Shown here one piece after another: positions 1 through 11,440 of a stretch of 64,000 nucleotides of DNA; within the stretch, counting starts at the first letter, position 1, and every line of letters begins with the position of its first letter. The notes beneath the pieces were generated by a model, which saw nothing but the letters and a program-made list of their open reading frames with translations, did no database searches and had not been told where the DNA came from. The stretch is taken from contig JAKZAN010000006.1 of NCBI GenBank assembly GCA_023053545.1, positions 4,593,001-4,657,000 of the forward strand, in the 5' to 3' direction. Both the position numbers and the translations under genes were made by a program. The DNA comes from Lepidurus packardi (taxonomy: Eukaryota > Arthropoda > Branchiopoda > Notostraca > Triopsidae).

Positions 1-112
1 ATGGATGGTAAAATACCTGGGTGATTGGCGTTTCAAGTCTTTGATATATGAGTTAGATGGCGTGTATATTAGAAAAACCAATGTTGTCTTAAAGTTGAAC
101 CACAAACATAGA

Positions 113-500
113 GAGAGAAATCTAATTTCTATTGGTATTTTTATTTTAATCATGCGCCAAGTAATAACGAAGCTATTAAAGAACAAGGTTTCCCAAAATA
201 GCATCAACCGGATTTTCGAACGTCACAGACGTAGCAGTTATCCATGGTTCAGTTGAGCGAGTCGATTTTATAGATGCACTGTAGACCTACTAATAGATTT
301 TATAGATCTACTCATGGAGGTTATAGCGTCTACCACTGTTTTGCAGCTATCTCCGGTTACACCAAAGGCCTTTGTTTACTGTGTCTAGCACGGAAGTAAA
401 CAACAACCACGGCAACAAGCCGTTACGCCACGCCACGCTTCGTCTCTGACGTCATGCCCATAACTCACGAACTGGGATTCGAAGAACATTTGAACACAAG
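113..500 (+). repeat. Degenerate copy of dispersed repeat family R1
   Basis: Two R1 blocks are recognisable. The first (113-195) has a diverged 'aatctaatttctattgg' and 'gaagctattaaagaacaa'. The second (370-485) has 'ggaagtaaacaacaacca', a 'tgacgtca' palindrome and 'cataactcacgaact'. The same blocks recur in the same order at about 2.6-3.3, 20.1, 26.2 (reverse), 27.5, 34.2-34.6 (reverse) and 36.2 kb. This is one of the most diverged copies. No protein is encoded. Confidence 0.6.
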
Positions 501-569
501 TTCATTGTTCATGGTTACGTAGAACATATTCTCGCATGTTCTCATCGTCCTCAAAATCCCAAGAATGAA

Positions 570-805
570 ATTCTCGTGCCTTGGTTTACTGTATGTAAGA
601 TGGAAGTAATGTCAACCACAGTGACAAACGACGTTAAGCCACACCTCCTCACGTCTATGGCGTCATAGCCAAGACTTTGCACGCTCATAACTCTTGAACG
701 GTTACTCCAAAAAAATCCAAATAAAAAATTCATAATGCTTCCACATAACTGGACTCGAAACAGTCACTTTCCACCCAAATCAACACATGATTTGGGTGGC
801 TGTAT
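570..805 (+). repeat. Second R1 copy, 3' half
   Basis: It contains the R1 blocks for the aagtaa/accacagtgac region, a decayed CRE ('ggcgtcatag') and 'cataactcttgaacggttac'. It ends with the typical R1 tail 'acatgatttgggtggc'. It follows the first copy head-to-tail, as if the locus was duplicated or hit twice. Confidence 0.6.
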
Positions 806-2540
806 TGCCTTGGACTGACTGCCTGCATGGATGTCGGTGTGGAGGTCGAAAGGGCTCTAACATGTCCAACAGTCTTTTGTTCAAACGTGTTAAAAGACCG
901 CTTATAGTCCTTATTTCCCCCCAAAAAAGCCAGAGTATTCAGAGCATTTCCTTCTACTTTGTAGAGCTGTAGCTGAACAAAGTGACGGGGGCACATTCCA
1001 CAGCGGCAGTTGGGGGATATGGTGTGGTCAGTAGCTGTTCCACGGTGCCATCTTTGGCGATTGTCCGCGTTGTCAACTGTTAACCCGGGCACGCTGGGGG
1101 GTTATACCCGGGCTAAAAAAAAAAAAGTGACAAACTAGAAAAGCTTTTAAAAATATACATGGACGTGGGGTCAATCCGTCGTGGACATTGCTCGATGAAC
1201 TTAACAATGCGGATTTTAGAGCATTGAACGCCCCTTTTATCCCCACCTTCCCCCCTACCCCTCCTGCTTTGGCTCAAAGTCTAATGGAGCCGCTTGCCAT
1301 CAGAGTCATGAAGACATTCCTCAAGTCAGAAAGGCATGACAACTCTGGTGGCCGCCTCCGCGGACGTGTTCCCACCACTTGCTTGTAGTTTTTTCTTTTC
1401 TTTTCTTTTTTTTCCCTACCGAAGGGGGTCAAAACCTGTGCTGTAGTCGGGCATTTCTAATGATTGTGACGGCGGTTTTTAGGGAAGAGAAAAATGCAAA
1501 AGAAGCTGAGACCAGCGGGGTCCAACAGCGGGGTCGCTTAACATTTTTCTGCCATCACTATTTCCAGAGCTTTTGTCAGGTAGCGAGACGAAAGAGCTGT
1601 ATAAATTTGTCGACTTTCGGTCACTGAAAGTTGTCACATCGTTGGCGGCTACAGGGGGGCCTGAGCCCCCCATTTGCTTCACTTTTTCGGCATCCAGCGT
1701 TTCTCCTCCAAAGTATTTTGCAGATTTGGGTAGAAGGTAGAACTTCTGACCTTCTTTTTTTTCAACCTTCTGATGTTACCTTCGACACTTTTCGTGTGCT
1801 ATGACTGTGAGACTCAGTTAAGCAATAATTGATGGAAGGGAAATGACTTGGTTTACAGAAAAACCGTAACCGTGAAGAATTTAAAGCTCAATCTTTACAA
1901 AAGGTAAGGGATATAGACCACGCGGATAGACTCACGATAGATTTGGTCCAAAAACCCAATAGGCCTGCAACAGTTTGAGGGGGGACTTATGGTCTTCTTC
2001 TTCTTTTTGGGGGGCTTTATGGACATGGACAAGTCCATGACAGGCCAAGAGACTTGTCCTAATCCTGCGGATTGAAGTTTTAGTACCTTATCGGAATAAA
2101 GACTTTGGGGGTGCTAAGGTGTTAGTACGGCCATGAATTAAAAACAAAAAAGGTAAAAAAAATGTCAGAGAGTAGAGGCTTAACATTCCGGCCAGATTTT
2201 CGCGCAGAGATTACCAGAATGTTCCCAGGTTCATTTTTTATTATTTTGTTTTTAGCCCAGTCCATTTTTTTTTTAAGTCCGGAGTTTAGGGAAAGTACAC
2301 GGAAAATGAGCTTACAAGAGCTTACTGAAAATGAGTTTGGAAATGGTGTTTTATACGTTGTTTAGACCAATCTTGTCATTTCTAACCTACTACTACGCTT
2401 GCATTGTATACTATCTACGCTTATCATTGTATACTATCATTGTATATTGTTACATAGTCTTGTATTATCTTATCGTTTTGAATTAAAAGCAAGATTTAAT
2501 ACTTTATTTAGATGGTATTTAAGTAAAAGACAGTAGGAAT
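806..2540. other. Noncoding stretch, nothing recognised
   Basis: Only short ORFs without domain character occur here. Visible features are a CCCGGG-containing inverted motif near 1082-1112 and T-rich runs. No splice-supported exon, RNA gene or repeat family was identified. Confidence 0.5.
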
Positions 2541-2544
2541 AAAG

Positions 2545-3365
2545 AACACCAGCATTTTCTTATGAAATGAAGCGAAAAATCTAGTTTCTAGTGCTATTTT
2601 CCTTTAAATGATGCGTAAACTAGTAACTAAGATATTAAAGAATGAAATTTCATTGCAGATTCGTTGGCTTCCTGATTTGACGTAGTAGGTGTCATAGGAG
2701 AGCTTTGTTTACAGTTCAAAGCATGAAAGTAAACTTGAACCATGTTACACAGCGTTTTCTTATAAAACAGAGGGGAAAATCTAGTTTCTAATTATATTTT
2801 TCTTTCAGTAATCAGTATAAGCCAGTGATGAAGATGTTTCCGAATGAAATTTCAAAGAAGATCCATTGGATCCCCGGTGTGACGTAACAAAAGTGTCATA
2901 GGAGAGCTTTGTTTACAGTTCAAAGCAAGAAAGTAAACTTGAACCATGTTACACTGCGTTTTCTTATAAAACAGAGCGAAAAATCTAGTTTCTAATTATA
3001 TTTTTCTTTCCGTAATGCGTATAAGCCAGTGATGAAGATGTTTACGACTGAAATTTCAAAGAAGATCCATTGGATCCCCGATGTGACGTAACAAAAGTGT
3101 CCTAGGAGAGCTTTGTTTACTGTTTGAAGCATGGAAGTAAACAGTAACCATGGTAAACAGGCCCCTTAGGGCACAGCACGACACGTGTGTGTCGTCATGA
3201 CCCAAACTTTGTATGTCAATAACTCATGAACCACTAACTCGATCCAACCTCGATCTCAATTTGAAACAAACTAACAAAGTTTATCTTTCCTAGAATACGG
3301 CAAACTATACGGATTCATCCAAACCCTTCAAACATGTGATTTTGGGTGGCTATGGCTATTGCCCT
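2545..3365 (+). repeat. Three head-to-tail R1 copies
   Basis: Three consecutive units start near 2545, 2750 and 2945. Each has 'aaaatctagtttcta', then 'gaagat' plus 'aatgaaatttca', then 'gacgtaacaaaagtgtc' (or a variant) and 'agctttgtttac', with a period of about 190-200 bp. Only the last unit runs on into the full R1 3' part, with paired 'ggaagtaaacagtaacca', 'cataac'-type and 'acatgtgattttgggtggc' blocks. This points to partial tandem duplication inside one element. The first two units are much more similar to each other than to distant copies. Confidence 0.75.
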
Positions 3366-3652
3366 TTTCAAAAGCACAAGGGAGGAGTGAAAGGCCCCAA
3401 AGAGCCCAGCAAAGTTGTACTCCCTTTACTCTACTCTACTATACCACCCGTGGTTCTATTGGCCGCAGAACCTGCTGTAGATGATGACAAAGATGTTTCG
3501 CCGAGGTCATCTGCCACCAGAGAGGTCACAGCATGGCATACCTGGTCGGTATCTTCTGTGATCTCTCTGTCTTTTTGGGAAGTTTTCAGGTAATTGCAGG
3601 CGAAGGTCCCAAGGATCATAATAGTCATTAAGTCCCTCTCTTTCTCTTTTCA

Positions 3653-4185
3653 GGATCATGTTTCATGTTTGCTTTTTATTAAGCTCCTTGGACTTTCGAA
3701 CAACACTACGACGATCCAACAATGAAAAGTAAAGAAGAAAAACGTGTCTAACATAACATGTTACACCAAAAACCATCACAAAACTAACGCTGTATACATT
3801 CTTACTCCTTTATCTCCTTTACAGAACCAGCGGCGAAAAGAATCTTAATGATTTCATTAACATGCTGAGCAGGAGAGCACAGAGGCGAGGAAAGGTTGGC
3901 TAAATGGGACCTTGTTAGTTTGCTCAACATTGCATTGCGTTCGGGCGTCGTAAAAGGATACACGCAGGATGCCTGTTTACTACGATACCCAGGTAAGTAT
4001 ATCTAAACATATGCTTCTATATTCCTGAGAACACTGTCAGATAACTATTGACCTTTGATCTCTTTTTAGGTTTTTGGTTGAGGAGCTCACGCAGTACATT
4101 AATGGCAGACCTTCATGGATCTTTGGGTATTGGGCCCTTTTTGGTCGTCAAGAAAACACCATTGTCCGTATAGAGCCCAACTGAC
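3653..4185 (+). other. Exon-like island of unknown identity
   Basis: Several good splice sites line up here. Acceptors follow pyrimidine tracts at 3653 (cttttcag), about 3826 (ctttacag) and 4069 (ctttttag); donors are gtaaag near 3730 and gtaagt near 3992. The 3' part is open in two frames at once. One reading ends ...GRQENTIVRIEPN at a TGA near 4182 and the other ends ...LVVKKTPLSV at a TAG near 4176. Two in-frame stops near 3900-3920 block a simple continuous reading in the first frame. I do not recognise either peptide. It could be a real small gene, a UTR of a gene outside the window, or a decayed copy. Confidence 0.25.
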
Positions 4186-4319
4186 CATAGGCGTGTTCGA
4201 TAAAAAGGGGTGGTTTTTATGATCTTATGCCGGCTACCTTGACCACCTATATGGAACTGAAGAACTCGGCAGCTCTGGAACTCTGGAACTCCTAGCTTAT
4301 AGACTCCATATCGTGGGTA

Positions 4320-7300
4320 GACGTTAAAACGTTCCCTGTACGCTAAGAATAGAGCGGACGGTGGTGTTGGTGTTTTAAGAGTAGGTATTAGCTGTTATAA
4401 AGAGTGTGGGATCTTTTCAACAATTAGCACCCTTTTCTCCATCAAGTAGAGCACCTCAATACCGCAATGACTTGCACATTAAGCGACGTTAGAAGAGGCT
4501 TTTATCCAGAAAGGTCGCGCGAGACAGAATCTTCGAGCACAAGTATAAAAGCGAAAGCTGAGTTACTTTCGTGCACTTTGGTACACTTTCGCGTACTTTC
4601 GCACACTTTCGCGTGAAAATGAAGGCGGTTGGGGGTATTTGGGGATATTTGGGGTCGTCACACCCTTTTGGCTGGAGACAAATGATGATCCGCGAGATGG
4701 ACAACGTATCTACGGTGCAAAATCCAAAAAATCCTTCAAATTCTCTCCTCCCTTTCTCTTTCTTGGACCTAAACATTTCGCTAAGCCACCGTTGATGGAG
4801 GTCGTGGTAAAGCTGTTCGGCAGCATGGAAATTCTCAATATATATCTATTTTTTTCTTTTTTTTTTTGGAGCTTCTTCCCACCCATACATCAGGGATTAG
4901 CGTCATTAGATGTCGATGGTATGCAGTATGCTTTTGCGTTTGGAAGGTTTGGGGAGTTCTGTAAGTTGAAGTTGGGGAAAATCGTCGGTCCCACAGTTTG
5001 GCGGCAAGTCGAAACGTGTAAAATACCTCTGCTTAGCAACTTTGAGACAGCACTGGTAATCCTTATAACTGGACAGAATGATGGACTGGGCCAAAAAGTG
5101 GCCCTTTTTACCTTAGCCCCCTCTTCTTTGCCAGAATCTACAGTAGATTCCTTGCGAAGCGAGGATCTGAGGTAGTCTTCGGGCGGCTACTACTGTAAGG
5201 AAACATCGAAAAGGTGGAGGGGAGTCGGCGTTCATCGATTGTGGTTATAAAGCCCGAAAACGAAATTGATGATGGGTTTTTGTCTTGTGATTTTTTGTCG
5301 GGGTTTTAAGAATGTCGCCCGCACAAGATCTTTTTTATTTTGCGGGATGTTAAGACACCTTTGTCGAAGTATTCCAAGGTGTCAAGCCCAGACGTAAAAA
5401 TGCTAAATCTAAAAATATAAGGCGAGAAAGGTTAAAGCAACTGAAGCTGTCTTTTGTATTGCCGCTTTGGCTAGTTTGGCTGGGGACGGAAATGAAAAGT
5501 AATTAAGATAAGTAGGATTGCCATTTGTCAAGATTGCCAAAAACTGAAGGGATTCTCAGCGAGCTATCCTTACGACTAAGCTAAAGTCAATAGTACACGT
5601 TTCAGGTGGTGTTGAGACGCTTAAAAAACGAGACATGTGTTATCTAGTGGGGCAAAGTAGGTCGGAAATACAATTGATGATGGCACGGGGTGAGGTTTGA
5701 AGCGTCGAACCGGACCGAGGGGTGTCCGGCCGGCGTAACGCAGGTTTCGAAGCAAAAAAAGACGGTTCGATGCTTGGAATGTTTCCCCGGGTACCCGGGA
5801 TTTGTGCGACGCGGAGCCGGTTAGGGTAGGTCCAGGCACCCGGCACATGGCGAACGCCACCAAGGCCAGCAGCGGGCCACTGAGACAATTTGGTTCCCCT
5901 CCGGGGCAGAGAGAACCGGGTCCAAGCGAGCTGCACAAGTCCGGCTCTCCGTCTGGGGGCTTGACGCGCTTTCGTGCCGGTTTGGATGTCAGATGGTGAA
6001 CAGACTTGGCACCGAGCAGTCGTGTCTGGCGATTACGGAAAGGAAAAAAAAGAAAACAGTTGTTGTGTCTTAAAAAACACACATTGCAAAATTAACCGGT
6101 GCAAAGTTGTCTCATCGTTGCAATAAGTTTAAGTTTACAGTGGAACAAACACTTTGCATCCGAAATTTGTGAAAAACTGGTGTGTTTTCTTCAGTGATTC
6201 TCGGATTTTCGTTCGGCCCTACCTAAAACGACTTATTATTTTTAAAAAAACAAAACTTGCATCTGCACTTTACAGTTCTCTTTTTAATAATCCCCCCATA
6301 AAAAAAAAATCGTGCACACCTTGAAAGGAGGATACCCAAACTTCATACTTGACTTTTTGTTGTGTTTCCTTTTGGGAAGAAAAATACGAAAAAAATAAGA
6401 AAAGCTGGGCCTTTTCCACGCCCCCTTTTCTTGTTCCTAAATCCTAAGCCTAAATCCTGTGTTTGTCCATGGATTATTTAGTTCCCAGTTCTGCCCTCTT
6501 TTCGCCGCTTGGGACAGTTTTCTCCGGATAACGTTGATTCCTAAGGTGAGTAAAAAAATAAAAAAAAATCCCCCTACTTTCTCTAGCTTTAGGAAAAATG
6601 GGAGTGAAAAACGTTTTTCGGAAGAGAAGAGGGGAGTAGGGGTTAAAAACATTCTTCGGAAGAGAAGAGGGGAGTAGGGGTTACGAAATCGTGGAAACTT
6701 GAGCTCCGGCTTGGCTAAACATGCGTTGCCCTATATTATTCATGTAGGTAAAGGACTTTTGGGAAGTTTGTAATGCATGTTCAGACTCGGCGAGGGAAAA
6801 AAAGAGTCTTTTGTGGTGGGCAGTTCCCTTATTTCCTTTTCGGCCCTACCCCCGTGCAGTGTGCTGTGTTTTCCATGGCATGGCTGGCTTTTCGGGGGCC
6901 CCCAGACACACATACACACACATTCATACACAGAAACGCTGAAAAGTTAGAGGTGGTGCTGAGCTGCTTTGGCCGTCCAGCCCGAGGGCCCAGGGCACAA
7001 GTAAAAAGCCAGCTTCTCTCTTTAACCGAGCTAGAAACACCCGAAAACGCTATGCCAGGTGACTATGCCAGGCGAGTACCACGCTTTGCGACGCCAAACT
7101 GGGCGAAACGTTCGCTGCCAGGCGAAACCGGGCTATGCACGGGGAAAAAGAACGTTTTCCCCCACCTCGGTCGCCGGGAAAAAGAAAGGCCCGACTTGAC
7201 TGGACTGTCCCCGTTAACCAAAAGTGTGAAGGCCAGGGACAAATACGCGTGTTATTCAATAACCGAGGCCCCTGGCACGCCATAAGCCTTGACTGACTCC

Positions 7301-7980
7301 CGAGTTTTCTTCTCATTATGGGAGCAGCGTGTACAGTACAGGTACACAAAAGGACGTCAGGTCTCGCTGGATCATATACTGGTCGTGGTCGCCATCAAAA
7401 GGAGAGAGCTTTAAGCGTTAATGGAGCGCGTTAATGATCCCGGCCAGTAATGAGAAGTCAAAGAAATCAAACAATAAAAGAAGAACAATCCAGATTTGGA
7501 ATAGAGCGAGTCGTCGAAGGCGAGTTGAGTGAGTTAGGTGGAAGCACGTGGACTTTTAGGGTGTCCGGTAGGTCGATCAAGAAATTAATTACGGTACGTC
7601 ACGTGATCTCTCAGGAGCCTTTTCCCAAGCTGAAAAGTCCATATGTGGCGGGGTCTAGCGAGGCTTAAAAGGAGAGAAAAGAGAGGGAAAGAGACAGACA
7701 CAAAGCAACGGAAGAGAGAGAGAAAAAGAGAGTCGAAATGTGATGGATGTTATTGGGCCATGCAAAGTTCATCAGCTCGGAAACGAATGCCCTTGTTTGC
7801 CCAGGGTATATACAGTATACACGTATACGACGCCCGTGCGGACGTCGTCAGGCATGCGGCGACGTCGCTAAAGAAGTCGATGACAAGCCGGGATCCTTTT
7901 TGGCCGAAGCGGGCGTGGCCTTCTCTACGCCAAAAAAGATTCGTGACGGAATTATTATTTTTGTTGATTTTTTTCTCCTC
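4320..7980. other. Noncoding spacer with small repeats and a GC-rich block
   Basis: No convincing gene is present. Notable pieces are a short tandem 'actttcgc' motif at about 4566-4615, a GC-rich block at about 5690-6040 that contrasts with its AT-rich surroundings, and a duplicated segment ('ggaagagaagaggggagtag' twice) at about 6618-6680. ORFs in the GC-rich block overlap on both strands and show no domain character, so I did not call them. Confidence 0.5.
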
Positions 7981-8640
7981 TTATTCAGTAATTCTAAGTA
8001 AAAAAGAAGGAAAAAAATGCAATTCTGTTATAATTCTCTCTTTTAATTCTGTAATTCTTCTCTAACTCAATCATTATGAAATAAAAAATTACGATTTGTG
8101 ACGTCAATATTTATAAGAATTCTGTAAAAAGTAAAGAAGTCATAAAAAGAAATAATACTAATTCTGTAATGCGTTATTCAATCATTTTAAAGTAAAAAAG
8201 AAATGAAAAAATGACCATTTGTGACGTCATTATTTTTCACCCAAACGCGATTTCAAGTGGATATGACGTTTTATTATTTTTCTCCGATTTTTAAAATTTT
8301 CGTTAAGTAATAATTCTGAAGTAAAAGGAGCGAGTTCTAATCCTGGAATGCGTTTTTCAATCCTTCTGAAATAAAAATAGAGAAAATCGAGAAAAAATGG
8401 CAATTTTTTTCAGTAGATTTTGTCAATAGATTTCCCAAAACGCGATTTCAGTAATTGTGAATTAAAAAGAGAGAATGTTAATTCTGAAGTAAAAAAAAAA
8501 GTGTTCTGCAATGATTCAATGATTCTGAAGTAAAAAAAAAAGCGAAGAAAAAAAAAGAAGAGAAGCAATTTTTGACATACAAATGTCGATTTTTGATCTT
8601 TGACGTCAATATTTTCCCGCAAAACGCGATTTCAAGTCGA
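7980..8640 (+). repeat. Imperfect tandem repeat with CRE-like palindromes
   Basis: An AT-rich unit recurs about four times with variable spacing. It is made of 'taattctgaagtaaaaaa', an A-rich stretch, '(a)atttgtgacgtcaatatt' and '(a)aaacgcgatttcaagt'. Full or near-full TGACGTCA palindromes lie near 8100, 8221 and 8602. No coding potential. Confidence 0.65.
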
Positions 8641-9115
8641 AACAGATGGGGTTTTAGACTTCCTGGATGAGATTCTTTGAAGGGAACCTCCGCGGAAGGC
8701 AAGCGGAAGGAAGGAAGTCTGCATTGCAGAGGAAGTCACAGGGTTCGGCGTCGATTTTTTGGCTGTTGCAAAGAAAAGGAGAGAGAGAATCACTTGAGGG
8801 GGGGTGGTCGTGATGTTGGGAAAAATCTTGGCGCTTTTGCAACAAGGAAGACTTTTGGCGCCGTCTGGCTCTCGTCTCTTTTGCTCTGGGGCTTTTCTTA
8901 AAGGGGAACGGGCGTCAGCATCGATCCGTATTATTTTTTACAAATTTTTTTGTAATGTTCTTTTTGTCATTTTGGGGCATTTTTTTCTGTCATTTGCTCA
9001 ACTTTGGGGGGATCCTCCAAATGATTTTGGCACGAGTAGAGCTTCAGATTACGTGAGTAGAACGAGTAGGATTGGACTCCGGGCTTTGCTTAATTGGGAA
9101 TTTTGGCGAAATAAT

Positions 9116-9403
9116 TCAACGCGTGGCAGAAGGGGGGAATAGGGGAATGAAATAATCATTAAGAGTCATCGGGGAGAGCCTTTTATGACGTTCTAGGGGA
9201 CTCGAATCGGTCCAATCCTCGAAAAGGTGCAAGTGAGCACTGATCACCTCAGATGACTCAGAATAAGATGAAATGGATGAATTACCAAATCCGCATTCTC
9301 TATTAAGAGCTTGATTGTCCATGGGCCAAGGACAGTTGCTGCGTTGTGTGGAGTCAATGTATCGTAAACAGTCGGGAAGTTGAACTTCCATGCTTGCTTC
9401 CAT
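9116..9403 (-). CDS. Possible small protein, 95 aa, unrecognised
   Basis: An ATG-to-TGA ORF with balanced, non-repetitive composition: a Ser/Glu-rich centre (SSISSYSESSEV), then FEDWTDSSPLERHKR and a Pro/Phe tail. A second ATG twelve bases downstream has a purine at -3 and a G at +4. No signal peptide or TM segment is evident. It overlaps nothing else that looks coding and its plus-strand shadow is poor. I do not recognise a family. It could be a real single-exon gene, one exon of a larger gene, or chance. Confidence 0.25.
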   Translation of the reverse strand: MEASMEVQLPDCLRYIDSTQRSNCPWPMDNQALNRECGFGNSSISSYSESSEVISAHLHLFEDWTDSSPLERHKRLSPMTLNDYFIPLFPPSATR

Positions 9404-9764
9404 GCATTCGGGCACTTTTGTTGGACTTGTACTGCACTGGACTGATTGTTCGATGCGGAGTGAGGATCAGTGGTGCAGTTGGCTTAAGACTGTTTTCACA
9501 CGCATGAGAAGAGAGAACAGAACACACCAAGTTTGAATTCATCAGGAAACACCGTTTTGTTCTATTGATAATATGTGTGGTGTGCGAACATGCGAAGAGT
9601 TTTCCCAAAGTAGTTTTTCCGCCCAAAAGTCCCAAAGAAAACACAAACGAACCGTAAACAAACGCACCGATATCTATCTGTGGACTGCAGACCACCGATA
9701 TCCAAGTTTAGAGACAAGACTAGACGCCAAATGATTCGAAAAGTTTCAATTTTAGGAATCGCCA

Positions 9765-9925
9765 ACAATGAAAAACCGAAAACTATGCGAGAGTTAACCT
9801 TCAAACAATGAAGGAATTCAACAATGAAAGAATTCAACAATGAAAGAACGATTACCGAGTTACAGATAAGGAAACCTGCCAACAATGAAAAATAAGGAAT
9901 CTGGCCAACAATGAATCCAAAACGA
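9765..9925 (+). repeat. Cluster of CAACAATGAA motifs
   Basis: Five copies of 'caacaatgaa' plus one 'aaacaatgaa' occur within about 150 bp at irregular spacing. Two of them sit in a 17-bp perfect tandem (aattcaacaatgaaag). Confidence 0.7.
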
Positions 9926-10924
9926 TGCCGACAAACGACACAACTCAGTAAAGTAAAGTAAGTGAGAAAGAAAGGCAAACAGAAGGAAAGAAAATCGAAC
10001 GTTTGGGGGGGAGCACACATGTATTGCGATAGCCGCACTAAATCCTCGCATTGTTGGCGCCCCGGAATCTTCCAGATTGAGTTTTCGGCCGTAATTGTCG
10101 ATGAAAAGCATTAGCGCCAGCTTTTCAAAGAGCCAAGATTGTAATAACCCCCCCTTTACAGTGTTACCTCCCTGCTGGGTGGGTTTGAGGGGGTATGTGT
10201 ACCTTCATAGACCGCTTAATAAGATGAAAAGCAAATTGAAAGCGCAAAAGAGAGGAGGGGGAAGAATTTGTCGAGAATAAAACTTGGAAGACAACTTTGC
10301 CAAGCATTGAACATTGTCATGTTCGACCAACACAATAGCAATAACTGGTGTGGGATAATCTTGGCTAATGCCCAGGCAGATTGGGTTTGTCACGTCTCTT
10401 TTTCGGGCAAATTCCGGTGGTCTCACCCTCTGTACTTACAGAGGAGATTGCACTGGACACTTTCTCAACTACTTAAAGTGTTTGCGCGTTTGAGGTTTAT
10501 TTGCATAAATTTGGGGGAAATTTGTGGACAAGCTTTGAACGTCGCACGTCGGAACTTGTTTGGGATTGAAACGCATAACAATTGCTGCGTGGAAAAGAGG
10601 ATAAAAGGGAGCAAATCCTCCTCTTTTGGGGGGGACGTTCTGAGGTATGGAAACCGACAGAGCGATACAATACAAAGCTAAAGCGATGGGGTACATTGTT
10701 GTAAACTGTAATGCCATCGCCACTGCACCACAACCCAGCTCCTTGACATGAGCCGGAACAGAATAGGCTGAAAAACGGGACAAAAAGAGAAGAAAGCGTG
10801 GCTTGGATCGCTTCAACTATTCTGTTTCATTTAAATGTGTTTTTTTTTTTAAACTTGGAAATGTCACCGGTTTTAACTCAATGAGACAATTCAAGAAGCT
10901 TTCTCTTCTTACTAGCTGACACTT

Positions 10925-11440
10925 TTTTCAAAATGTGTATGTACTGAACATGTACCTTAAAGTACATATTAATGTACACTAAAGTACCTTAAAGTACGTA
11001 TAATGTACACTGAACATAAAACACATACACATAAACGTAAATAACATAATTTAAGTACGTACAGTACATACCATACACCTTAACATATGTACATTAATTT
11101 ATATATAGTGTACTTTAAAGTACATGACATGTACCTTAAAGTATGTACCATGTACTTGAAGTACATAATGTACCATAAACATACATATCATAAACTTATT
11201 GCGAATACATGATACACCACGTACTTAGAGTACATATTATGTACTTTTACGTACATACCATGTACCGAAACATCATGATACACTATGTATGTTAAGTCTA
11301 TTCTGAACTTCGGAACTTAGGTACATCGTATGCTTAAGTACATCATATGTGCATATAGCATGTTCTATCTGCTTACGGGTACGTAGTTTCTACCTAAAAG
11401 TCTATAAAAGGTACGTAAAGGGTATATAAAATAGAACATG
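10925..11440. repeat. GTAC/AAAGTAC palindromic simple-repeat tract
   Basis: This is a roughly 500-bp stretch of variants on 'gtaccttaaagtac', 'gtacatatta' and 'tactttaaagtaca', most of them self-complementary. It looks like a degenerate short-unit satellite able to form many small hairpins. No coding. Confidence 0.75.

Noticed and set aside
3336-3593. 85-aa ORF ending at a donor-like ttttcag|gtaatt
   Set aside because: Its 5' part lies in the R1 tail and the rest has no recognisable character. It may be UTR but is not supportable as coding.
5621-6082. Overlapping ORFs of 65-153 aa in a GC-rich block
   Set aside because: Open frames occur on both strands because GC-rich DNA has few stops. 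No domain, splice support or consistent frame.
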